From an uncultured Clostridia bacterium (GTDB taxonomy: Bacteria; Bacillota; Clostridia; UBA1381): a stretch of 64,000 nucleotides of DNA. This document shows positions 53,218-62,104 of this stretch, piece after piece. Numbering within the stretch: position 1 is the stretch's first letter; every line of letters begins with the position of its first letter. The notes beneath the pieces were generated by a model. It ran no database searches and was not told the origin of the DNA. It saw only the letters and a program-made list of their open reading frames with translations. The stretch lies in the NCBI GenBank assembly GCA_947591315.1, contig CANQDD010000001.1:62001-126000 (forward strand), read 5' to 3'. Made by a program: the position numbers and the translations under genes.

Positions 53218-53636
53218 ATGATAATTACGGATTTGAAAAACACGAATAAGTTTCATTTGGCGCCGGAGCGCGGGTATATTCTGGCGGTTTTCGACGACAG
53301 CGTGATTTTTGAGCGCTATCAAAAGACGGGTGACGGAATCGCCTTCCGCGGCTGTGAGGAGAAAAAACATCTCCGCTCACAAGGCTGCATTTGTTCGATG
53401 AAACGACGGAATACCGTCTTATGACAACAAGCGGCAGGGGCGTTATCGAGCACGCCGTGACCGAAAGCGAGGAACGGGATATCGAGCCGGATCTCATATA
53501 CGAGGATAAGATGCTGATTGCGGACCGTTTCACAAAGGAACATGACATTGACTCCCTGCGGATAATAAACCGGTATCGCTACACATGGTTCGACACCCTT
53601 ACTCTGGACGACTACCGCATCGCGCCGGGCGAATAG
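53218..53636 (+). pseudogene. Csx19-like gene, frameshifted at an A6 run
   Basis: Two overlapping frames form one protein of about 139 aa if a -1 shift occurs at the A6 run 53362-53367: MIITDLKNTNKF...GYILAVFDDSVIFERY in the first, LFDETTEYRLMTTSGRG...RYRYTWFDTLTLDDYRI in the second. The pattern of a hydrophobic strand with F-D-D, an L-F-x-x-x-x-E-x-R-L unit and a final R-Y strand pair resembles Csx19, a small partner of Csx10 in type III-D loci (from memory). The shift could be a mutation, an assembly error, or slippage. Confidence 0.55.
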
Positions 53637-53674
53637 TCCGCTTATGGCACGAAACGGTGGATTTACGGCACGAA

Positions 53675-53902
53675 ATGTTTGATTTTGTGTCGGTCACGGC
53701 GAAGGAGATTTCATCTGAACAAATAAAAGATGTATTTCCTGTACAAATTACGCTTAATGCCTCTTTGCCATATACTTTGGGGAAAGATTATTCCGTCTAT
53801 TTTTGTGATGGAAATGCTGCCAAAAAGCAGAACGTTATATATTCAGATAAATCCAAGGTGACTTTTCAAACCTCAAAATATGGTAGATTTACCCTGTATG
53901 CT
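53675..53902 (+). pseudogene. fragment of a secreted/surface protein
   Basis: About 76 codons reading VSVTAKEISSEQIK...LGKDYSVYFCDG...KSKVTFQTSKYGRFTLYA, the style of C-terminal repeats in clostridial adhesion or SLH proteins. There is no start or signal peptide. It ends abruptly at the point where the truncated RhuM gene on the other strand begins to diverge, marking a recombination joint near 53905. Confidence 0.5.
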
Positions 53903-54721
53903 CATAGGAATATGCCGCTCGGCTTGAAGCTCTGCGTAATCAAGGTAAAGCGACACAATTCTTTCCAAAAATGACAGCTCCTTTTCGGTCAGATAATTCT
54001 TCGCAACAGTAACATCGCTTTTGATAATTTTACCGTCGGGCGCATTTTCCCATGACGTAAGCCCCATGTGCTCCTTTTCCGCGTCGGCGCGCTCCGCTAT
54101 AAGCTCCGCCGCCGTGTGTCTGTGGGTGGCTGTTCTGTACGGTCTGAAAAACAGCTTCGTGGCTTTCGCATCCTTGTCATAATCAAATGCGGTCGCGTAT
54201 AAATCTGTTACCTTTTGATAGAATTTTCTCTCGGAAAGACGGATCTCACGGATATTCTCTAACTGACGCTCAAAATATTCGTCCGTAAACATCGTACCCT
54301 TTTTCAAGCGTTCAACATCCATCGTCCAGCCTTGAATAGTGTAATCCTTAACTATCTGTCCCGCCCATTTTCTGAACTGCACGGCGCGTTCATTGTTCAC
54401 CTTGAAACCAACGGCAATAATAGCCTGCAAATTATAATGATTTGTTTTATAATTCTTTCCGTCTGCGGCAGTTATTAAGTATTTCTTAATAACTGAACCT
54501 TCAATCAATTCTCCATCGTCAAAAATTCTTTTCAGATGCTGATTTATAGCTGATACAGACACATCATACAAAGCCGCCATCATCTTTTGTGTCAGCCATA
54601 TATTTTCATCTTCATACCGCATTTCGACGCTGCTTTCCTCTCCGCCCACCGAAGCGACGTATGTAAGGTATTCGGCGGCACTTGAGCGGATTGTTATCTC
54701 GTTCTTTCCCTTTTTAGCCAT
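53873..54721 (-). CDS. RhuM-family protein, C-terminus truncated
   Basis: Member of the RhuM/virulence-protein family often found in mobile islands; the biochemical role is unclear. The 282-aa protein shows the helix-turn-helix-like IWLTQKMMAALYDVSVSAINQHLKRIF, the KNYKTNHYNLQAIIAVGFKVNN block and AVQFRKWA. The family normally continues well past AERHIPM, roughly another 50-70 residues by memory; here 12 foreign residues follow and the frame stops, so the end is lost at the joint near 53905. Probably non-functional or altered. Confidence 0.82.
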   Translation of the reverse strand: MAKKGKNEITIRSSAAEYLTYVASVGGEESSVEMRYEDENIWLTQKMMAALYDVSVSAINQHLKRIFDDGELIEGSVIKKYLITAADGKNYKTNHYNLQAIIAVGFKVNNERAVQFRKWAGQIVKDYTIQGWTMDVERLKKGTMFTDEYFERQLENIREIRLSERKFYQKVTDLYATAFDYDKDAKATKLFFRPYRTATHRHTAAELIAERADAEKEHMGLTSWENAPDGKIIKSDVTVAKNYLTEKELSFLERIVSLYLDYAELQAERHIPMSIQGKSTIF

Positions 54722-54768
54722 AATAACGTCCTTTCACCACACTTTAATATTCTTAAAGAAGTCACTGT

Positions 54769-55113
54769 CTATCCGTTATGTGACGCTATTCTTATTTTTG
54801 TTGGGTGTATATTTCTTGTTTTATTCTTTTGTAAATATTCCGCCTGCTTGTTCTTGATGTCCGCTATATCCAAGGCGTAAATGCTCTTACCCTCATTCAG
54901 CCGCTTCGCAATTTGATTTATATTGTTGCCGTTATACTGAAGCAAGCGCAATATTTCTTTCATCTCCGACATATCAAGCTTTACGATTAAGCCGTCTATT
55001 GCCATTTTGCGCAGATATGCGCTCATATTGACGCAGCCGCTCTGTGCCATCTTTTGTCGGATAAGGTCGTATTCGTCCTGTGAAACTCTAAGATGTATTC
55101 GTTGTTCTCTCAT
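54769..55113 (-). CDS. MobC-like relaxosome accessory protein
   Basis: A 114-aa DNA-binding helper for a MobA-type relaxase. Marks: RIHLRVSQDEYDLIRQKM, VNMSAYLRKMAIDGLIVKLD and the C-terminal NNINQIAKRLNEG. The ATG at 55113 is taken; an alternative three codons upstream is too close to GGAAGG. It lies at the far end of the island from mobA, next to the recombinase fragment. Confidence 0.87.
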   Translation of the reverse strand: MREQRIHLRVSQDEYDLIRQKMAQSGCVNMSAYLRKMAIDGLIVKLDMSEMKEILRLLQYNGNNINQIAKRLNEGKSIYALDIADIKNKQAEYLQKNKTRNIHPTKIRIASHNG

Positions 55114-55141
55114 AATTAACATCACCTTCCCTTAATAAAAT

Positions 55142-55828
55142 ACATATTTTATCAAACAATGTACCCGTGAGCTGTACTACTGCACGAGCAAATATTTTGA
55201 GAGCCGCCAAGACCACTTTGTATGCTTGACCTCACGAAAGCAAGGTACAGACGTATGCGATACACATTTCATCAGAGCAGTCGTTCTTGAACAGGGCGTG
55301 TTACAACATCTGCGGTATGTAATCAATTTTGTATCAAGCTTTGAGGACAAATTGCGTGAAATAATGGGCGCAAAGCATAAGGCGGAAGTCAAAAAAGAGC
55401 TTGCAGCAAAACGCAGAGCTATAACCAAAGCCGAGAAGCGAATTGCCGAGTTAGACCGATTATTCAAATCGATCTACGAGGATAAGGCTAACGGTACGCT
55501 CAATGAAATCCGTTTCAAAATGCTTGCGGATGATTATGAGCGGGAGCAGGAGGATTTGAGAAAATCCATTGACAATCTGACCGCCGAAGTTGAACAACAA
55601 AAGGAGCAGTCCGACAACATAGAGCGGTTCATCGGAAAGGTTCACAAATATTTCGACTTGCAGGAATTAACGCCGACAATATTAAATGATATGGTACAAA
55701 GGGTTTACGTCCACTCGCCGGAGAAGAAAAACGGCAAACGGACGCAGCAAATTGACATTTACTACGACTTGGTAGGCTTTCTGCCAATGTCATTGTTTCA
55801 AAATGAAAAGCAGGATAGAGTCGCATAA
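55142..55828 (+). pseudogene. C-terminal part of a large serine recombinase (TnpX/TndX type)
   Basis: An open frame reading CTRELYYCTSKYFESRQDHF, CDTHFIRAVVLEQGVLQHL, a long coiled coil (KRRAITKAEKRIAELDRLFK) and a RTQQIDIYYDLVGF end: the zinc-ribbon tail, coiled coil and DUF4368-like end of large serine recombinases that move clostridial transposons. The catalytic and core DNA-binding domains are missing, cut at about 55160. It reads outward and ends 29 bp before the right inverted repeat, the usual place for the recombinase of such an element. The island is therefore probably no longer able to move by itself. Confidence 0.85.
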
Positions 55829-55841
55829 CGCGACTCTATCC
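55813..55841. repeat. 12-bp perfect hairpin at recombinase stop
   Basis: GGATAGAGTCGC/GCGACTCTATCC around a 5-nt loop that contains part of the stop codon. There is no T-run, so it is a weak terminator or a structural end-of-element signal. Confidence 0.6.
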
Positions 55842-55856
55842 CGCAAAAACAAATCT

Positions 55857-55896
55857 TACTGTTTTATGTGAACGGCTCAAAGCAATCCTTTTTTGT
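55857..55896. repeat. right terminal inverted repeat of accessory island
   Basis: Inverted partner of 28034-28073: reading the minus strand, ACAAAAAAGGATTGC, 10-nt spacer, TCACATAAAACAGTA. It ends 11 bp before the glutamine synthetase stop codon. Confidence 0.75.
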
Positions 55897-55907
55897 ATTG
55901 TCTGCTA

Positions 55908-57983
55908 TTATACGTGATACAGAAGCTCCGTATAAGTGGGGAAGGGCCAGTATTCCTTTGAAACGATCGTTTCAAGCTCATCGGCAACCTTACGCAGCTC
56001 GTCCATAGCGGGGATAACGGTGTTCTTGTAATACATACCGATGGCGTAAGCGTCCTCATCGGGAACAGCCGTCGCCGCGTCAAGCGCGTCGATCTTTTCC
56101 ATGAGCGCCTCTGTAAGCTCCGTGAGCTTCTTCGCTCTTGCCGCTTCATTGGGAGCATCGATACCGAGCGCCTTCTTCGACGCAAGATCGTCTGTTACGA
56201 ATTTTGTATACTTCAGGCAAGCGGGGAGAATTTCCTGCTTGGCCATTTCAAGCATGGTAAGCATCTCGAAGTGGAGCGTGTTGTCGTATTCCTCCATCAT
56301 GATCTCGCCGCGTGTCTTAACTTCAACCTCGGTAAATACCTCCTGCTTCGTGAACAGGTCGATAGACTTCTGCGATACGAAATGGGGGAGTGCGTCCGGT
56401 GTTGTCTTGAGGTTGTCAAGACCGCGCTTTTCAGCCTCTTTAACCCACTCGTCACTGTAGCCGTTGCCGTTAAAGATAATTCTGTTGTGGTCGGAGAAAA
56501 TCTTAACGGCAAGATCGAATGCGTCCTTCTTGATATCCTTGCTGCCTTCGAGAGCGTCCGCGATTTCCGTAAGCGTCTGCGCAACGATGGTGTTAATTAC
56601 AATGTTGATACCCGCGATCGACTGTCTTGAACCGGGTGCGCGGAACTCGAAACGGTTGCCCGTAAACGCGAACGGCGAAGTTCTGTTTCTGTCGGTCGTG
56701 TCTCTCTCGATGTCGGGAAGCGAGTCAACGCCCGTGGCGATAACCGAGCCCTCGTCGGACTTAATACCCTTATGCTTAACGAGCTTATCAACAACAGCCG
56801 CAAGCTGGTCGCCGAGATAAATCGAGATAATAGCCGGAGGCGCTTCGTTCGCACCGAGTCTGTGGTCGTTACCAGCCGTTGCGACGGAGGCTCTCAAAAT
56901 ATCAGCGTAATCGTCAACAGCCTTTATAACAGCCGCGAGGAACAGAAGGAACTGCGCGTTGTCCTGCGGATTCTTGCCCGGCTTAAACAGAAGCTCGCCG
57001 TCTGACGTACCTATTGACCAGTTGTTGTGCTTACCCGAACCGTTGATACCCTCGTAGGGCTTTTCGTGGAGCAGGCAGTACAGACCGTGATGATCCGCGA
57101 CCGTCTTTAATATTTCCATTGTAAGCTGGTTATGGTCGTTTGAAATATTTGTTGTCGCGAATACAGGCGCGATCTCGTGCTGCGCCGGAGCAACCTCGTT
57201 ATGCTTTGTCTTTGCAAGCACGCCGAGCTTCCACAGCTCCTCGTCAACCTCGCGCATGAAGTTTGCGACGCGCTCCTTGATCTGACCGAAATAGTGGTCG
57301 TCCATTTCCTGACCTTTCGCAGGCTTTGCGCCAAACAGCGTTCTGCCGGTAAGAAGAAGGTCTTTACGCTGATTTCTGAGCTTTTTGTCAACAAGGAAAT
57401 ACTCCTGTTCGGGGCCTACGTAAGCCACAACACGCTTCGGGTGCTTGCCGAACAGCGCGAGAACTCTCTTTGCTGCTCTGTCGATAGCCGCCTCGGAACG
57501 AAGCAGCGGAGTTTTCTTGTCGAGAACCTCGCCCGTGTACGAAACAAATGAGGTCGGTATGTACAGCGAATGACCTTTTATAAACGCGAACGATGTCGGA
57601 TCCCACGCGGTATAGCCTCTCGCCTCGAATGTGGCTCTAAGACCGCCGGAGGGGAAGGACGAAGCGTCGGGTTCGCCCATAACAAGCTCCTTACCCGAAA
57701 ACTCCATAAATACCGTTCTGTCCTCTGTCGGCTGAATGAACGCGTCATGCTTTTCGGCTGTAAGACCTGTCATAGGCTGGAACCAGTGCGTATAGTGCGT
57801 GCAGCCGTTTTCGATAGCCCACTCCTTCATGGCGTGCGCCACGGCGTTAGCCACGTTTATATCGAGCCTCGTGCCGTCGTTAATCGTCTTTACGAGCGAC
57901 TTGTAAATATCCTTCGGCAGACGCTCCTTCATCGTGGGCAGGTTAAACACCTTGCTTCCGAACATTTCATCAACTTTACTCAT
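55908..57983 (-). CDS. glnN: glutamine synthetase type III
   Basis: ATP-dependent ammonia assimilation into glutamine. The 691-aa length and the sequence [43 protein letters not shown] and [16 protein letters not shown] identify the large GSIII form found in Clostridia, Bacteroides and cyanobacteria, not the 440-aa GSI. The ATG at 57983 is preferred because the one at 57992 touches the AGGAGG site. It has a consensus promoter and a leader hairpin. Confidence 0.95.
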   Translation of the reverse strand: MSKVDEMFGSKVFNLPTMKERLPKDIYKSLVKTINDGTRLDINVANAVAHAMKEWAIENGCTHYTHWFQPMTGLTAEKHDAFIQPTEDRTVFMEFSGKELVMGEPDASSFPSGGLRATFEARGYTAWDPTSFAFIKGHSLYIPTSFVSYTGEVLDKKTPLLRSEAAIDRAAKRVLALFGKHPKRVVAYVGPEQEYFLVDKKLRNQRKDLLLTGRTLFGAKPAKGQEMDDHYFGQIKERVANFMREVDEELWKLGVLAKTKHNEVAPAQHEIAPVFATTNISNDHNQLTMEILKTVADHHGLYCLLHEKPYEGINGSGKHNNWSIGTSDGELLFKPGKNPQDNAQFLLFLAAVIKAVDDYADILRASVATAGNDHRLGANEAPPAIISIYLGDQLAAVVDKLVKHKGIKSDEGSVIATGVDSLPDIERDTTDRNRTSPFAFTGNRFEFRAPGSRQSIAGINIVINTIVAQTLTEIADALEGSKDIKKDAFDLAVKIFSDHNRIIFNGNGYSDEWVKEAEKRGLDNLKTTPDALPHFVSQKSIDLFTKQEVFTEVEVKTRGEIMMEEYDNTLHFEMLTMLEMAKQEILPACLKYTKFVTDDLASKKALGIDAPNEAARAKKLTELTEALMEKIDALDAATAVPDEDAYAIGMYYKNTVIPAMDELRKVADELETIVSKEYWPFPTYTELLYHV

Positions 57984-58037
57984 TTTTACCATACCTCCTG
58001 ATTTTTAATTCACAACAGCGGATTTTCGTATGTTTAA

Positions 58038-58081
58038 GAAAAAAAGGTGAATTATATCTATTTCAATATAAAACACCTTTG
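58038..58081 (-). promoter_or_regulatory. leader hairpin before glutamine synthetase (candidate attenuator)
   Basis: On the minus strand AAAGGTG...CACCTTTTTTT with a long AT loop, inside the roughly 140-nt untranslated leader. Terminators in glutamine synthetase leaders are controlled by ANTAR-type antiterminators in some Firmicutes; I could not define the matching hexaloop stems here. Confidence 0.5.
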
Positions 58082-58130
58082 TTCTATCAAAAATCTGCTA
58101 TTGAGTTTTTCTAATCCGAATTATGCTATA

Positions 58131-58159
58131 ATTATAATCTCTAAAAAATCGTTTGTCAA
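58131..58159 (-). promoter_or_regulatory. consensus promoter of glutamine synthetase
   Basis: On the minus strand TTGACA, 17-bp spacer, TATAAT. Confidence 0.85.
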
Positions 58160-58212
58160 TATGCAAGTTGCAAGATTTAGAGTTTTTTTATCTCAAATAA
58201 TTATGCAAATTG

Positions 58213-58833
58213 TCAGCCCGTCACATTCTCCTCATGCTTCCTTTTGTTCTTGTTTTTGGTGAATTTACGGTGAGAATCGGGCGTCAGATGTCCTATTCCG
58301 ATGTCAAAGCACTCCTCGACCTCCGCGAGGTTTAACAGGCTGTAGTCCTCCAAAATCCTAAGCATAACACACGCGCAGGCGTAAGCGTCGTCATACGCCC
58401 TGTGGTGGTGGAATTTTATGCCGAGCGCGTCACAAAGCTTGTTCAGCTTATGGCTCTCAAGTTCAGGGTACGCCTTCTGCGACAGCTTAACGGTACACAG
58501 GTACGCGAATGTGGGGCGTGGTATGTTGAAATATTCAAGCGTCGCGCACAGCACACCGACGTCGAAATCCGCGTTATGCGCTATGACCGTCTTGCCGTCG
58601 AGATACGGCTTGATCTCGTCCCAGTACATATCGAACGTAGGCTTGTCCGCGACCATATCGGGCGTAATACCGTGTATTTTTATATTGTACTCGTTAAACT
58701 CAAACGGCTCCGGTCTTACGAGTATTTCCTTCCTGTCCGTTATAATATTATTTTCAACAACGCATAAGCCGAGACTGCACACGCTCGTGAAGTTCGACAT
58801 AGCGGTTTCAAAGTCTATTGCCACAAAATCCAT
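58213..58833 (-). CDS. DEDDh 3'-5' exonuclease
   Basis: A 206-aa DnaQ-like exonuclease. Catalytic positions are seen: Asp/Glu in VAIDFETA, Asp in AHNADFDVGVL, and His/Asp in HHRAYDDAYAC. Stand-alone proteins of this type (DNA polymerase III epsilon-like) trim 3' ends of DNA or RNA; the substrate is uncertain. The last 30 residues are Lys-rich. Consensus promoter at 58856-58884. Confidence 0.9.
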   Translation of the reverse strand: MDFVAIDFETAMSNFTSVCSLGLCVVENNIITDRKEILVRPEPFEFNEYNIKIHGITPDMVADKPTFDMYWDEIKPYLDGKTVIAHNADFDVGVLCATLEYFNIPRPTFAYLCTVKLSQKAYPELESHKLNKLCDALGIKFHHHRAYDDAYACACVMLRILEDYSLLNLAEVEECFDIGIGHLTPDSHRKFTKNKNKRKHEENVTG

Positions 58834-58855
58834 CTTACACTCTCCTAACTTAAAT

Positions 58856-58884
58856 ATTATACACCATTATAATCATATTGTCAA
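58856..58884 (-). promoter_or_regulatory. consensus promoter of exonuclease gene
   Basis: On the minus strand TTGACA, 17-bp spacer, TATAAT. Confidence 0.8.
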
Positions 58885-58913
58885 AGGTCGGCGAATTTTT
58901 GGCAAACCGACCG

Positions 58914-58943
58914 TTGACAGGCGGCGAAACGTCATAGTATAAT
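58914..58943 (+). promoter_or_regulatory. consensus promoter of mtnN-luxS
   Basis: TTGACA, 18-bp spacer, TATAAT. Confidence 0.8.
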
Positions 58944-58964
58944 TAAGGGAAAGGAGCTGATATA

Positions 58965-59657
58965 ATGAAGATAGGAATAATAGGCGCGATGGATATTGAG
59001 GTCAGGGCGCTTAAGGACATGATGGATAACGCCGCTGCCGACAAGGTGAGCGGCATGGAATTTTACAGAGGACGCATTAACGGCGCGGACACCGTTGTAG
59101 CCGTTGCGGGCGTGGGCAAGGTAAACGCTGCCGTATGCGCGCAGACAATGATACTGCGATATTCGCCCGACTGCATTATAAACGTCGGCGTTGCGGGCGG
59201 GCTGTCGGATAAGCTCGGCATAGGCGACATAGCCGTCGCGGACGCGGTGTGTGAGCATGACATGGACACCACTCCTATAGGCGATCCGAAAGGCTTTATA
59301 TCGGGTCTTGATACGGTTTACATTAAAACCGACCCGCGCGTAACGGACATGATATGCGCCGCGGCGAAGAAACTCGGACTAAATTACGAGCGAGGTATTA
59401 TAGCGTCCGGCGACCAGTTTATAAGCACGCATGAGCAGCGCACCGCGATAAAATCGGAATTTAACGCCATAGCCGCCGAAATGGAAGGCGCGGCAATCGG
59501 GCACGCCGCCGCGATGAACGGCGTACCGTTTGCGGTAATACGCGCGCTGTCGGACGGCGCGAACGAGGAAAGCGTTGACGACTACCCGACATTCGCGAAA
59601 AAAGCTGCGGCGAACAGCGTCGCGATTATCACTAAATTTCTGGAGGGAGTAAAATAA
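58965..59657 (+). CDS. mtnN: 5'-methylthioadenosine/S-adenosylhomocysteine nucleosidase
   Basis: Removes adenine from SAH and MTA, the step before LuxS. The 230-aa protein shows IGAMDIEVRALKD, INVGVAGGL, EMEGAAIGH (catalytic Glu) and the Asp in RALSDGANEES. luxS follows after 1 nt. Confidence 0.96.
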   Translation: MKIGIIGAMDIEVRALKDMMDNAAADKVSGMEFYRGRINGADTVVAVAGVGKVNAAVCAQTMILRYSPDCIINVGVAGGLSDKLGIGDIAVADAVCEHDMDTTPIGDPKGFISGLDTVYIKTDPRVTDMICAAAKKLGLNYERGIIASGDQFISTHEQRTAIKSEFNAIAAEMEGAAIGHAAAMNGVPFAVIRALSDGANEESVDDYPTFAKKAAANSVAIITKFLEGVK

Positions 59658-59658
59658 A

Positions 59659-60120
59659 ATGGAAAAAATTAAGAGCTTCCGGGTTGACCACAGAAAACTC
59701 GGCAAAGGGATATACATTTCGCGCACCGACGGCGATGTTGTGACATATGACTTACGCTTTGTAAAGCCAAATCAAGGCGGTTACCTCGACAACGAAACGA
59801 TGCACACGATAGAGCACATGCTCGCCACATTCGCGCGCAACAGCGATATTAAGGACGAGGTGGTGTACTTCGGGCCTATGGGTTGTCAGACCGGCTTTTA
59901 TCTGCTTGTGCGCGACACGGTAACGCCCGAAAAGACGCTTGAAACGGTCAAGGACATACTGAAAAAAACCATTGACCATAGGGGAGAGGTGTTCGGCGCG
60001 AGCGAGATCGAATGCGGAAATTACAAATCGCTTAACCTTGAAAAAGCGCAAAACGCGTGCCGCGAATACCTTGACGTAATAGAACCGCTCACAACCGTAC
60101 TCGATTATGAACAGGCATAA
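59659..60120 (+). CDS. luxS: S-ribosylhomocysteine lyase (AI-2 synthase)
   Basis: Iron enzyme that cleaves S-ribosylhomocysteine to homocysteine and DPD, the precursor of autoinducer 2. The 153-aa protein has metal ligands His49 and His53 (MHTIEHMLA) and Cys119 (IECGNY), and the catalytic Cys76 (GPMGCQTG). With mtnN it recycles SAH to homocysteine for methionine synthesis. Confidence 0.97.
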   Translation: MEKIKSFRVDHRKLGKGIYISRTDGDVVTYDLRFVKPNQGGYLDNETMHTIEHMLATFARNSDIKDEVVYFGPMGCQTGFYLLVRDTVTPEKTLETVKDILKKTIDHRGEVFGASEIECGNYKSLNLEKAQNACREYLDVIEPLTTVLDYEQA

Positions 60121-60194
60121 GATTGCAATTTGATACTCATTTTTTCTGAGAATTACCAAACCTGACAAAAACCCTGCCGAATTTAACAAAGGTA

Positions 60195-60225
60195 TTGACA
60201 AATTTCGGGGGGGGGGTGCTAAAAT
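60195..60225 (+). promoter_or_regulatory. promoter with G10 tract in spacer
   Basis: TTGACA (60195-60200) and TAAAAT (60220-60225) are 19 bp apart; the spacer holds ten G in a row (60207-60216). The related promoter at 62026-62055 has an 18-bp spacer with GAGAGGGAG in that place. Gain or loss of G would shift spacing through the 17-18 bp optimum, a classic phase-variation design. Confidence 0.8.
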
Positions 60226-60279
60226 AGTATATTATAAGTATGTCAAGTGATGATGGCTTTTGGGAAAGGATGAGGAAGT

Positions 60280-61986
60280 ATGAAAAAGTTTATTTCGTTA
60301 ATTGTCACGCTTACTGTAATACTCGGCACAATAAATACGGTCGTGTTTTCTGCGGGCGGGGCTGATACGGAAGTCAAGGACGGTTTGGTTTACTTAAATG
60401 GTACGAACAGAATTTTGTATTATGCCGGTGACGACGGGATATGCACTGTTCCCGAAGGCTCCGTTGTGGAAGGCTTATACCGCTCGCGTGAATCAAAGAG
60501 TATTAAAAAGCTCGTCGTTGGCGGTGATGTGACCTTTGACTGCGTGCTTAGCGGTGAAGTACAAAGGCTCACGGATTTAAAGGAAGCCGTATTCGGTGAG
60601 GGAATTACTGAAATTCCGTACCAATGCCTGATGGGTTGTCCTGAGCTTGAAAGCGTCACACTGCCCTCCACGCTGAAAACAATCGGAGACGATGCGTTCC
60701 GGGGCTGCCCAAAGCTGAAATCAATCTCACTTCCCGACGGACTTGAGTCGATAGGCGAATACGCGTTTTACGGCACAAAGAGCTTGTCGGGTGATGTAAT
60801 AATTCCAGATACGGTTACATATTTGGGAGGCGGAGCGTTTTCGTACAGCGGAAATCTCGGCAAGGTACATCTGCCCGACAGTTTGTCGGAAATGCCCGAT
60901 AAAGCATGGTTCTCCGGTACGAAGAAGCGGGAGATAAATATTCCCGACGCCATGCTTGACAATCCGCCGTGGCTGACTGCGGACGAAATCGCATTTAACT
61001 CCGACATGACCGTTAAAATCTATAATGCCGTCAGAGATTCGGAATGGTGTAAGGAGAAGTATCTCAAAGGCAAAACGGATAAAAGCTTGGGCAGCTATAA
61101 GGATTTTGCGGTTGCGGAGGACACTGTGTTAAAATATCTCGGTGATGATAAAAATCCCGTCGTGCCGGAAGGCATAAAGTCAATTACCGAATACGCCTTT
61201 GCGTACCGCGATATGGATACGGTCACGCTTCCGAAATCGCTTGAAAGTATAGATACGAGCGCGTTCGCTTATACGACGCTAAAAGAGGTCGTTATACCCA
61301 AAAATGTAAAAACGGTAAGCGACGGCGCGTTCAGAGAATGTGAATTGATTGAAAAAGTAACCTTTGAAGGTGCGCCAACAGTGGGAACGGCATTTCCGGA
61401 GAGCGGTTTACTGACAAAGGATAATGTTATAATCAAGGATAACGCTATTAAGCTATCAAAGGATTTTTACGCGTTTGAGGGCGTAGAGAACAACTTGGAC
61501 TATTTTTATGAGAGACTGGCGGATAATGGGGTAAGCGTAGACAAAGCGCCCGTCGCCAAACCGACCGCCGCTCCCGAAGCGACGCCCGTGCCTACAGCAA
61601 AACCGCAGGTAACGTCGTCACCGACACCCGTATCCGAACCAAAAACGCTCGAAGTAAACGGCGCGGACATGTCAATAAACGTTGACGGCAAGGCGGTTGA
61701 CTTTCCTGACGCAAAGCCGTATGTGGACGATTACGGCCGCACACAGGTACCCGTGCGCGCCGTGGCTGAAATGCTTGACTGCGACGTTGACTGGAACGGA
61801 GACACTAAAACAGCGACTGTCACACGCGACGGTGGCGTTATAACCCTGAAATACGGCAGCGATATTATGACTGTCAACGATAAACCTGTCCAAATGGACA
61901 CCTCGGTAATAATTAAGAATGACAGAACATATATCCCCATTCGCTTCGTCGCGGAGGCGCTCGGTCTTGCAGTCGAATGGAAGTGA
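60280..61986 (+). CDS. secreted LRR_5 protein with copper-amine-oxidase-N-like domain
   Basis: Signal peptide (about 1-25), a BspA-type leucine-rich region of LRR_5 repeats (about 90-380; e.g. LESVTLPSTLKTIGDDAFRG), a Pro/Thr linker (about 425-455), and a C-terminal Cu_amine_oxidN1-like domain (about 465-568; VPVRAVAEMLDCDVDW and IPIRFVAEALGLAVEW). The C-terminal domain is common in clostridial secreted proteins and is thought to hold them at the envelope. BspA-type repeats bind host or cell-surface partners in other species. The target is unknown. Expression is probably phase-variable. Confidence 0.85.
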   Translation: MKKFISLIVTLTVILGTINTVVFSAGGADTEVKDGLVYLNGTNRILYYAGDDGICTVPEGSVVEGLYRSRESKSIKKLVVGGDVTFDCVLSGEVQRLTDLKEAVFGEGITEIPYQCLMGCPELESVTLPSTLKTIGDDAFRGCPKLKSISLPDGLESIGEYAFYGTKSLSGDVIIPDTVTYLGGGAFSYSGNLGKVHLPDSLSEMPDKAWFSGTKKREINIPDAMLDNPPWLTADEIAFNSDMTVKIYNAVRDSEWCKEKYLKGKTDKSLGSYKDFAVAEDTVLKYLGDDKNPVVPEGIKSITEYAFAYRDMDTVTLPKSLESIDTSAFAYTTLKEVVIPKNVKTVSDGAFRECELIEKVTFEGAPTVGTAFPESGLLTKDNVIIKDNAIKLSKDFYAFEGVENNLDYFYERLADNGVSVDKAPVAKPTAAPEATPVPTAKPQVTSSPTPVSEPKTLEVNGADMSINVDGKAVDFPDAKPYVDDYGRTQVPVRAVAEMLDCDVDWNGDTKTATVTRDGGVITLKYGSDIMTVNDKPVQMDTSVIIKNDRTYIPIRFVAEALGLAVEWK

Positions 61987-62025
61987 CAAAGCTTTACAAA
62001 ATCCCCTCTGAATATGACAAAGGTA

Positions 62026-62055
62026 TTGACAAATTTCGAGAGGGAGTGCTAAAAT
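62026..62055 (+). promoter_or_regulatory. promoter of SLH gene, paralogue of 60195 promoter
   Basis: TTGACA, 18-bp spacer, TAAAAT. ACAAAGGTATTGACAAATTT before and GTGCTAAAATAG after are identical to the upstream copy; only the G-tract part differs. Confidence 0.8.
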
Positions 62056-62104
62056 AGAGATGTAAACATGACGGAAGCCGATTAAAAGAAAGGAATGATT
62101 GACT

